A stretch of 30,334 nucleotides of DNA from Bacillota bacterium. Lineage in GTDB: Bacteria > Bacillota > UBA4882 > UBA8346. The translations under genes were made by a program, and so were the position numbers. The notes under the pieces are model-generated. The model worked only from the letters and a program-made list of their open reading frames with translations. It was not told where the DNA came from and ran no database searches. The stretch is taken from the NCBI GenBank assembly GCA_023415375.1, contig JAEZKW010000139.1, positions 1-30,334 on the forward strand. Reading direction: 5' to 3'. Numbering within the stretch: position 1 is the first letter of the stretch; each line of letters opens with the position of its first letter. This document shows positions 24,702 through 30,334 of this stretch, piece after piece.

Positions 24702-24894
24702 CAAAAGGCGCCTCTTTGGATGGATCCTCCTAAATTGACCATTCCAAAAAATTGCTGTGATTTTGTTTATTATTAAGTCGGGTGCGGGTTAATTAAAAAA
24801 ATTGTCAGAGGTTTGCATAATCTGTCCGAAGCAGGGATCTTAAAGAATTTGCCGAATTATATAGGATAATTTAAGTAATATTTTCGGAGGAATC

Positions 24895-26034
24895 ATGCGT
24901 ATCGGCATTTTTACCAATTGTTATTATCCTATGGTTAATGGAGTGGTCGGTGCAGCGACTCTACTGCGAAAAGGTTTTTTAGAAGCCGGTCATGAGGTGT
25001 ATGTTTTTACGCCCAGTTTTGGAGATTACCAAGATGTGGAACCCGGAATCTATCGTTACCCATCCGTCAATTTAACCCCTAAGGTCAAATATCCGGTGGC
25101 CGTGCCTTTCTCCCCCATGATAAATAAGGAGTTGCAAAATATTCAACTGGATGTTATCCATAGCCATCATCCATTTGTGCTGGGACCGCTTGGACTCCGG
25201 TTAGCCCGGCGAAGAAAAATACCGATTGTTTATACATTTCATACTCAATATGACCAATACACTCATTATGTCCCTTTGCCCAGTTCGCTGGTGCGCTGGT
25301 TCTCCACCAGTCAAGTAAGGCGGTTTAGTCAGGCTGTAGACCAAATCACAACGCCAGCCGAATCGGCCCGGAAGATCTTGCTGACATATGGGGTTACCAA
25401 CTCTATTCAGGTTATTCCCAATCCAACCGATTTAGATAAGTTCCTTCATAATGATGGCGGGGCTATCCGTGGAAAGTATGGATTAAACCAAGAAAAGTTA
25501 CTGATGAGTATCGGCCGGATTGCTCCGGAGAAAAACTTAAGTCTGTTGTTGCATTCATTTCAGCAGATGCTTGCCAATTCTACGGATCATTCACTTAAGT
25601 TGATGATTGTGGGAGAAGGCCCCGCATTACAAGGTCTAACCCAACTTGCTGAAGACCTTGGAATTCGAGGAGATGTAATTTTTACAGGGTTGATTGATCC
25701 GTCATACATTCCCCAGTACCTTGCTGCAGCTGATCTTTTCGTGATGACCTCTACGACAGAGGTAAAGCCTTTGGCCCAATTGGAAGCACTGGCCAGTGGT
25801 GTGCCAATCGTGGCAGTCTCAGCGGCAGGGGCCAATGACACGATTGTTCATGGCGAAAACGGGTTGTTAACACCACCGGAAAACGCCCAGGCCTTTTCGG
25901 AGGCAGTTTTAAAATTGCTGGGGAATCCTGAACAGTATCGTAATTTTCAACAAAATGCCCGCAAAACAGCTGCCCAGTATGGTTATAGAAGAATTTCAGC
26001 TCAATATTTGGAATTATTTGAAACTCTATTGTAA
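24895..26034 (+). CDS. glycosyltransferase family 4, glycolipid-synthase-like
   Basis: A 379-residue protein with TCGGAGGAATC before ATG 24895. MRIGIFTNCYYPMVNGVVGAAT is the N-terminal pattern of diacylglycerol glucosyltransferases and PimB-like mannosyltransferases. VIHSHHPFVLGPLGLRLARR, YTFHTQYDQYTHYVP, SIGRIAPEKNLSLLL, IVGEGPAL, and the donor loop TTEVKPLAQLEALASGVPIV complete the GT4 pattern, with E-x7-E intact (EVKPLAQLE). It probably transfers a hexose to a membrane lipid (diacylglycerol) on the cytoplasmic face, making glycolipid for the envelope. It is 200 kb-unrelated in context to the polysaccharide cluster in the sense that it has its own upstream region after a divergent gene. Polyprenol acceptors are an alternative. 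Confidence 0.85.
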   Translation: MRIGIFTNCYYPMVNGVVGAATLLRKGFLEAGHEVYVFTPSFGDYQDVEPGIYRYPSVNLTPKVKYPVAVPFSPMINKELQNIQLDVIHSHHPFVLGPLGLRLARRRKIPIVYTFHTQYDQYTHYVPLPSSLVRWFSTSQVRRFSQAVDQITTPAESARKILLTYGVTNSIQVIPNPTDLDKFLHNDGGAIRGKYGLNQEKLLMSIGRIAPEKNLSLLLHSFQQMLANSTDHSLKLMIVGEGPALQGLTQLAEDLGIRGDVIFTGLIDPSYIPQYLAAADLFVMTSTTEVKPLAQLEALASGVPIVAVSAAGANDTIVHGENGLLTPPENAQAFSEAVLKLLGNPEQYRNFQQNARKTAAQYGYRRISAQYLELFETLL

Positions 26035-26054
26035 TAGTCAAAGGGGATAAAGAA

Positions 26055-26543
26055 ATGAGACCTTCCAAAGAGGAATATTACTTAAATATTGCGGCGGAAG
26101 TGGCCGAGCGGGGAACGTGTCTGCGACGAAAATTTGGAGCCGTTATTGTCCGCGATGATCAAATTATCAGCACAGGTTATGTGGGGGCGCCTCGGGGCAC
26201 TAAGAATTGCTGCGATATCGGTCATTGTCCCAGAGAGATGGCTAATATTCCTCCCGGTGAGCGTTATGAGTTGTGCCGTTCGGTTCATGCCGAGGCCAAT
26301 GCTATTATTCATGCCGATCGTCTTAATATGATTGATGCCACACTTTATTTAGCCTGTAAAGATGTGAAGACCGGCGCTTATACTTCCGGGACCAAGCCCT
26401 GCCGAATGTGTTCCCGTTGGATTATCAATGCCGGTATCCGTAATGTGATCGTCCGGGAAGAGGTAGGTCGTTATACGGAATATTTGGTTGCCGATCTGGT
26501 TTGGGAAGAAAATACCAATCTCAATGAATTGAAAGGGTATTAA
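26055..26543 (+). CDS. comEB: deoxycytidylate (dCMP) deaminase, ComEB-like
   Basis: A 162-residue zinc enzyme, ATG 26055 with AAGGGGA upstream, 20 bases after the glycosyltransferase. His78-Ala-Glu80 and PCRMC (Cys116, Cys119) give the catalytic zinc site and proton shuttle. Extra cysteines at 52, 53 and 58 (NCCDIGHC) match the second metal site of T4-like dCMP deaminases. GYVGAPRGTKNC near residue 41 is a family signature. It converts dCMP to dUMP, feeding dTMP synthesis, and is usually controlled by dCTP and dTTP. The position next to a glycolipid transferase is probably operon packing. The ComEB symbol follows the B. subtilis homologue; no competence genes are here. Confidence 0.9.
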   Translation: MRPSKEEYYLNIAAEVAERGTCLRRKFGAVIVRDDQIISTGYVGAPRGTKNCCDIGHCPREMANIPPGERYELCRSVHAEANAIIHADRLNMIDATLYLACKDVKTGAYTSGTKPCRMCSRWIINAGIRNVIVREEVGRYTEYLVADLVWEENTNLNELKGY

Positions 26544-26662
26544 GTTTATTGTAGTACGTATTATGTATTCTTCTTTAAAATAGCAGGAGTTTTTCATTGT
26601 ATTTGTAGAATCTAAAAATCGCAGTAAATATGTTGAGAGAGAAATCGGAAGGAGAGAAATCT

Positions 26663-27733
26663 GTGGTTCATAAGATTACACTGATCCCTGGAGACGGTAC
26701 CGGCCCGGAACTTACGGAAGCCGCCCGTCGGGTAATTGAAGCCACCGGGGTTAAAATTGATTGGGAAGTTATGGATGCCGGTGTGGATGTCATGGAGAAA
26801 TTTGGAACGCCTTTACCCGATCAGGTTTTAGAATCAATTCGCCGTAACAAAGTAGCACTAAAAGGGCCGATCACTACGCCGATTGGCACTGGTTTTCGCA
26901 GTGTGAATGTGGCGTTGCGCCATGCCTTAAATTTATATGCCTGTGTCCGTCCTTGCAAGACTTATCCGGGAGTGCGTTCCCGCTATCAGGATATTGATGT
27001 GGTAATGGTCCGGGAAAATAGCGAGGATTTATATGCCGGAGTTGAGTTCGACCTGGAATCTCCGGAGTCTAAGCAAATTATTGGCCTGGCAAAGGGTAAG
27101 ATTCGAGACGATTCCGCGATTTCCATTAAACCCCTTTCGATTACAGGTTGCCGGAGAATTGTCGAATATGCTTTTAAGTATGCAGTCCAAAATAACCGGA
27201 AAAAAGTAACCGCAGTTGCCAAAGCTAACATCATGAAATTTACTGACGGGCTCTTTTACCGGGTTGCCCGAGAAGTGGCCAAGGAATATGAAGGCAAGAT
27301 TGCCTATGAAGAAGTATTGGTTGATGCCATGTGCATGCAGCTGGTACAACGCCCGGAGGCTTTTGATGTGATGGTGATGCCGAACCTTTACGGCGATATT
27401 CTTTCCGACCTTTGCGCAGGCCTGGTAGGCGGTCTGGGAGTGGCCCCCGGAGCCAATATTGGGGATGGAGTGGCTTTGTTTGAACCGACCCATGGCTCAG
27501 CCCCTAAGTATAAGGGAATGAATAAAGTCAATCCCACAGCGCTTATCTTATCAGCTATGCTGATGCTGAGGCATATTGGAGAAAATGAAGCTGCAGACCG
27601 GTTGGAGAAGGCTGTCGCTGCCGTAATCGCGGAGAATAAGAATGTGACTTACGATATGAAAGCGGATCGTAATGATCCGACTGCGGTAGGCACCAAAGAA
27701 ATGGCGGATGCGATTATTGCTAAGATGAAGTAA
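26663..27733 (+). CDS. isocitrate dehydrogenase, NAD-type (isocitrate/isopropylmalate dehydrogenase family)
   Basis: A 356-residue protein. GTG 26663 is chosen because AAGGAGAG lies seven bases upstream and it gives MVHKITLIPGDGTGPE; the upstream in-frame ATG 26630 has no ribosome site. TPIGTGFRSVNVALRHALNLYACVRP, RENSEDLYAGVE, and MPNLYGDILSDLCAGLVGGLG carry the substrate and metal residues (Asp pair near 250). FEPTHGSAPKYKG is the cofactor-site loop. The phosphorylation/substrate loop with Ser-x-Asn (RSVNVALR) indicates isocitrate rather than isopropylmalate, and the NAD-type is a judgement from length and motif. It oxidises isocitrate to 2-oxoglutarate in the TCA branch. Homoisocitrate or isopropylmalate activity is possible but less likely. 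Confidence 0.83.
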   Translation: MVHKITLIPGDGTGPELTEAARRVIEATGVKIDWEVMDAGVDVMEKFGTPLPDQVLESIRRNKVALKGPITTPIGTGFRSVNVALRHALNLYACVRPCKTYPGVRSRYQDIDVVMVRENSEDLYAGVEFDLESPESKQIIGLAKGKIRDDSAISIKPLSITGCRRIVEYAFKYAVQNNRKKVTAVAKANIMKFTDGLFYRVAREVAKEYEGKIAYEEVLVDAMCMQLVQRPEAFDVMVMPNLYGDILSDLCAGLVGGLGVAPGANIGDGVALFEPTHGSAPKYKGMNKVNPTALILSAMLMLRHIGENEAADRLEKAVAAVIAENKNVTYDMKADRNDPTAVGTKEMADAIIAKMK

Positions 27734-27760
27734 AATTGCAAAATATCAATGATAGTACTA

Positions 27761-27800
27761 AAAATCCGGTAGTGAAAACAACTATCGGATTTTTTATTTT
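27761..27800 (+). terminator. intrinsic terminator after isocitrate dehydrogenase
   Basis: AAAATCCGGTAGT (27761-27773) pairs with ACTATCGGATTTT (27781-27793), one G-T pair, seven-base loop, followed by TTTATTTT. It begins 27 bases after the stop codon. Confidence 0.88.
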
Positions 27801-27808
27801 GTTGCTAG

Positions 27809-27846
27809 AAAACCCCCACCGCCCTGATCGGCATGGGGGTTTTACA
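27809..27846 (+). terminator. second hairpin terminator in tandem
   Basis: AAAACCCCCA (27809-27818) pairs with TGGGGGTTTT (27834-27843); the loop is 15 bases. The T run is short, so alone it may be weaker than the preceding one. Together the pair should block read-through. Confidence 0.65.
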
Positions 27847-28074
27847 GGAGGTAAAGCAATGGAGGGAGTGATATTTGTTGAAACGCTATTATATTCCAAT
27901 CGTTCCTGTTAAAAATTTCCTTCCGCTCTAAACAACAGTCTTAAACACTATGACTAGAAAGGACAATTTACAGCTGACTTATTGACCTATGAGAAAAAGC
28001 CAAATAGTTTGGTCACTCCTTTGGGATAATACCCGCTATAGGTACATAGTAATATCATTAAAGACGGAGTCGGA
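27847..28074. other. intergenic region with possible micro-ORF
   Basis: An excellent ribosome site AGGAGG (27847-27852) precedes ATG 27859 and a 17-codon frame (MEGVIFVETLLYSNRSC, stop at 27910-27912). A second 17-codon frame starts at TTG 27878. Neither resembles a known peptide, so this may be the stump of a lost gene. The remaining bases show no other gene. Confidence 0.45.
27982..28010 (+). promoter_or_regulatory. weak candidate promoter for the DUF2993-like gene
   Basis: TTGACC (27982-27987), 17 bases, TAGTTT (28005-28010). The -35 is good, the -10 poor. GATAAT with a TG extension at 28022-28030 is an alternative -10. Either would serve the gene at 28075. Confidence 0.3.
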
Positions 28075-28839
28075 GTGGTAGCCTTGCATGATATTGATCA
28101 ATTGCTGCAAAAGATTAGAGGTTTTTTAAAAATAAAAACAATCAGGGTAGGACTCATTATCCTCACCGCTATTTTTTTATGTTTGGGGGCTTTTGAGTGT
28201 TGGCTCAATTTCAAAGTCCGACAGGATTTGCGAGATTCTCTAGGTTGGGGGAGCGGATCCCAGGTGAAGATCAAGGCCCATTTGAATTGGTTGAGTTTAG
28301 TTGATGTATTGAAAGGAAGGGTCGGCTGGGTACGGATTGATGCTCAAAATTGTCTCATCAGTAATCTGCGTTTTGCAGAGTTGCATTTGGTGAATGAGGG
28401 ATTTACTTTTAATTTACCGTTATTATTCGAAAAACACCAGTTGGAATTAATCCATTTATCCAAAACAAGAATTCAGACACTGATTAGGGCCTCCGATTTT
28501 AGTGATTATGTAAATTTATTTTATCCCCAGTTTAAACCGAGAATAAAAATCATCCCCGGAACGGTAGCTTTTTCGGGTGAGGCTCGAATATTCGGAAAGA
28601 CTGTTCCTATGGAATTGACTGGCTTCATGAAAATTCTACCGCCGAAGAAATTACGTTTTTACCCCACTCATTTGATGATATCGGGGCATTCGGCGTCCGC
28701 AAATTTTCTAAAGCTTGTCGGTACAAGGCTTCCTTTAGAATTCGAGTTGATGAGTGAATGGCCGCTTGCCCTTACTTCGATTGATTTGAAAAATAGTTTG
28801 GTTGTATTAAACCTAAAAGAAATGAATACTATGAATTGA
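28075..28839 (+). CDS. DUF2993-like membrane-anchored protein
   Basis: A 254-residue protein with GTG 28075 (GGAG five bases upstream); TTG 28084 with CGGAG eight bases upstream is an alternative. An uncleaved hydrophobic segment lies at about 23-43. The rest is rich in beta strands: GRVGWVRIDAQNCLISNLRFAELHL is reminiscent of the DUF2993/LmeA family, where a repeated G-x-[IV]-x-x-[IV] strand builds a lipid-binding fold, and a second repeat runs from RIKIIPGTVAFSGEARIFGKTVPMELTG. Expected location is the outer face of the membrane. Function unproved; lipid binding is inferred from the family. It is flanked by tandem terminators upstream and the decayed glycerol locus downstream. Confidence 0.6.
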   Translation: MVALHDIDQLLQKIRGFLKIKTIRVGLIILTAIFLCLGAFECWLNFKVRQDLRDSLGWGSGSQVKIKAHLNWLSLVDVLKGRVGWVRIDAQNCLISNLRFAELHLVNEGFTFNLPLLFEKHQLELIHLSKTRIQTLIRASDFSDYVNLFYPQFKPRIKIIPGTVAFSGEARIFGKTVPMELTGFMKILPPKKLRFYPTHLMISGHSASANFLKLVGTRLPLEFELMSEWPLALTSIDLKNSLVVLNLKEMNTMN

Positions 28840-28877
28840 GATTATCATTTCTTTTGGTCAAAAGTATCTTAAAATTG

Positions 28878-29102
28878 ATGAGATATACAATATACTGCAT
28901 TTCAACCCGTAACAATGTGATTAAATATGGGAAAGAACATGGGTTATACATTATTCAAAGGTATTTTTGCATGGATTCCCTGGCACTGTGCACCAGCATT
29001 AAATCAATTGAACAAACGGGCCCTGATACAGAATTAATGCCGTGAATTATACCACGCGCAGTGGAGTATTTGACTTCCCAAATTAAAAAGCCAGTGATTG
29101 CA
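28878..29102 (+). pseudogene. glpP: glpP remnant, copy A (eroded, internal and nonsense lesions)
   Basis: Reading from 28878 gives MRY, then ISTRNNVIKYGKEHGLYIIQRYFCMDSLALCTSIKSIEQ, which matches the middle of glycerol-uptake antiterminator GlpP and the copy at 29342. Compared with that copy, residues between MRY and ISTR are lost. One codon is missing after TGPD, and a stop TGA at 29042-29044 replaces a glycine codon (GGA in copy B). The C-terminal IIPRAVEYLTSQIKKPVI follows after the stop. Homology ends near 29102. The N-terminal half is absent. This cannot make a working protein. It is a decayed duplicate, about 460 bases before copy B. Confidence 0.82.
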
Positions 29103-29224
29103 AGAACCCGAAAAAATGGTTTTCATATTTAAAATGGTTTTATATTTTTGAATATCTGCATATGGATTTAGTAAGATTTTAAAATATCAAAGCCGCTCGC
29201 GAAAATAAGTTCATAAATAGGATT

Positions 29225-29293
29225 ATGGTGGAGACGAGGAGACCATTAATGATTGCGCTATAATGAAAAAGCGCTGTTATTATGGTTTTTTTT
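29225..29293 (+). promoter_or_regulatory. putative glycerol-operon leader with attenuator hairpins
   Basis: A direct repeat GGAGAC-GA-GGAGAC (29230-29243) is followed by two overlapping hairpins. Hairpin 1 is GCGCT/AGCGC (29255-29274). Hairpin 2 is CTATAAT/ATTATGG (29258-29285) directly followed by eight T (29286-29293). They share bases, so only one can form. GlpP proteins act by antitermination of glycerol-gene leaders, which makes this a plausible target, but the link is inference. Confidence 0.5.
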
Positions 29294-29341
29294 ATAGGCA
29301 AAAAGGTTTTAAAAATGTTTACCGGTTAGCTGGTGAATTGA

Positions 29342-29935
29342 ATGCAAAATGAAAAATTATGCCCCCGCTTTTTTGCGAATCCGATTGTTGCAGCAGTAAG
29401 AAATGTTAGGGATTTGGAGGATTCGCTCCAAAGTAATGTATCGGCAGTTTTCTTATTGACCGGTACCCTTTTAAATATCAAACAACTTGTTTTGCAATGC
29501 AAAGGGAAAAAATATGTATTTTTGCATGCGGATTTGATAGAAGGATTAAGTAATGATATCTGGGCTATGCGATATCTGGCTGAAGTCGTGCAGCCGGATA
29601 GAATTATTTCAACCCGCAGTAGTGTGATTAAACACGAAAAGAAGTAGGATTATATACGATTCAGCGCTATTTTTGTATGGATTCCCTGGCGCTTCATACG
29701 GGGATCAAAGCCATCGGGCAAGCCAATCCCGATGCTGTGGAATTGCTGCCGGGAATCATTCCGCGGGTGGTGGAATATGTAGCTACCCAAGTTAAAAAAC
29801 CGGTAATTACCGGCGGCATGATTATTTCCAAAGTGGACGTGCTTGAAGCCTTAAAAAGGGAAGCCGTTGCCGTATCAACCAGTTGTAAGGAACTCTGGAA
29901 TACATTAATTAGAAAGGTTGTTCTACAGAAAAAGA
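29342..29935 (+). pseudogene. glpP: glycerol uptake operon antiterminator, copy B, frameshifted
   Basis: ATG 29342 gives FANPIVAAVRNVRDLEDSL, VFLLTGTLLNIKQLV, KYVFLHADLIEGLSND and ISTRSSVIKH, all typical GlpP. The frame then stops at 29645-29647. In the +2 frame, from about 29648, VGLYTIQRYFCMDSLALHTGIKAIGQ, VELLPGIIPRVVEYVATQ, KKPVITGGMII and VAVSTSCKELW continue the protein to about 29898. Copy A shows GGGAAAGAA where copy B has GAAAAGAA, so one base was lost near 29636. GlpP binds glycerol 3-phosphate and prevents early termination of glpFK-type messages; here the protein would be cut to 101 residues. A sequencing error is the alternative, but the decayed neighbours argue for real loss. 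Confidence 0.85.
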
Positions 29936-30019
29936 AGGAGGTGAAATGCCTAAAAAAGATTGATGCGGTTTTTGGGACGATGATAAAAATCTTAAAACAA
30001 AAAAAGGGGAGGCCTAGGA

Positions 30020-30334
30020 ATTACCAACTTATTCGGCGAATTTATGGGTACGCTGATGTTTATTTTTTTGGAAATGGGGTCGTAGCCAATACGTGTTTAC
30101 GAAAATCAAAAGCCGAAGGCGCTGGTTGGGTTAATATTACCATCGGATGAGGTATGGGAGTGATGATGGGAGTATTTACCGCTGTCGCCTGTGGCGCACC
30201 GTAGGCTGATCTTAACCCCGCAGTTACTTTTGCGAAACTTTTGAACGGTATTTATTCTATGCCGCAAGCATTGATGACGATGATAATGGAAATAGCAGGG
30301 GCGTTTGTCGGTGGAGTAATGACCTGGCTTGTTT
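30020..30334 (+). pseudogene. glpF: glycerol uptake facilitator (aquaglyceroporin) remnant, runs off window
   Basis: Conceptual translation from 30020 gives TNLFGEFMGTLMFIFL, then in another frame GNGVVANTCLRKSKAEGAGW, and later ADLNPAVTFAKLLNG and IAGAFVGGVMTWL: the MIP channel with its NPA motif. Four lesions are visible. The start position carries ATT instead of ATG after a good GGGGAGG site. A one-base shift lies at the T7 run near 30066. TGA (30148-30150) stands at the Trp position of the G-W-G turn. TAG (30202-30204) sits just before ADLNPAVT. Only about 100 residues of the expected 230-280 are in the window. Copy number of the intact gene elsewhere is unknown. Confidence 0.83.

Noticed and set aside
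24720..24894. A promoter for the glycosyltransferase at 24895
   Set aside because: Several TTG and TATA-like words occur, but none has 16-18 base spacing with acceptable boxes, so none is called.
29677..30150. A single 157-codon gene
   Set aside because: The first part is the C-terminal half of GlpP and the last part is the first helix of GlpF; the frame is an accidental join through two pseudogenes.
30148..30204. TGA at a tryptophan position and TAG before NPA, suggesting a changed genetic code
   Set aside because: Other intact genes in the window end in TGA and TAG and use TGG for tryptophan, and the same locus also has a frameshift and a lost start. Pseudogene decay explains it.

Overview
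The window looks like a chromosome segment of a Gram-positive-type, rod-shaped bacterium of the Bacillota (Firmicutes). The evidence is the mix of an MreB-type actin, the DUF881/small-basic-protein pair, a PhoP/PhoR-like two-component system, a GlpP-type glycerol antiterminator, SigA-like promoters, strong AGGAGG-type ribosome sites and frequent TTG/GTG starts. I cannot place it below phylum. Almost everything is on the + strand; one gene at 24642-23644 is on the minus strand.

Region 1 (1-14763) is a surface-polysaccharide cluster. It holds two left-handed beta-helix (hexapeptide) acyltransferases, a Wzx-type flippase, six glycosyltransferases in series, and a membrane phosphoglycosyl transferase that would load the first sugar onto undecaprenyl phosphate. 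A WecD-like GNAT acetyltransferase and a DegT-family sugar aminotransferase together suggest an N-acylated amino-deoxy sugar. A UDP-GlcNAc 2-epimerase (wecB) would supply UDP-ManNAc. A threonine aldolase overlaps the end of wecB. No polymerase (Wzy) or sugar 4,6-dehydratase is visible here, so part of the pathway lies elsewhere. Genes are packed with overlaps and short gaps, except for two odd intergenic stretches: a heptamer-based inverted repeat (1257-1395) and a dense set of palindromes (4951-5240).

Region 2 (14764-19311) holds a diaminopimelate decarboxylase (lysA) with a terminator, then a phoP/phoR-like operon with its own extended -10 promoter, running directly into the 23S rRNA pseudouridine synthase rluB.

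Region 3 (19333-23440) concerns cell shape and the envelope: an unrecognised 131-residue protein, an MreB/Mbl homologue, and a tandem duplication of a DUF881 gene plus a small basic membrane protein (sbp, DUF1290). Between the two sbp copies I count 32 synonymous codon differences and no amino-acid change in the first 105 codons, while their DUF881 partners differ at about 28 percent of residues.

Region 4 (23441-28839) carries a minus-strand PP-loop tRNA-thiolation-like enzyme with an NFACT-R-like tail, a glycolipid-type glycosyltransferase, a dCMP deaminase, an NAD-type isocitrate dehydrogenase with two following terminators, and a DUF2993-like membrane-anchored protein.

Region 5 (28840-30334) is a decaying glycerol-uptake locus. 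It contains an eroded remnant of glpP, a leader with an attenuator-like hairpin, a second glpP copy broken by a one-base deletion, and a glpF whose start codon, frame and two codons are damaged. The rest of the locus lies beyond the window.
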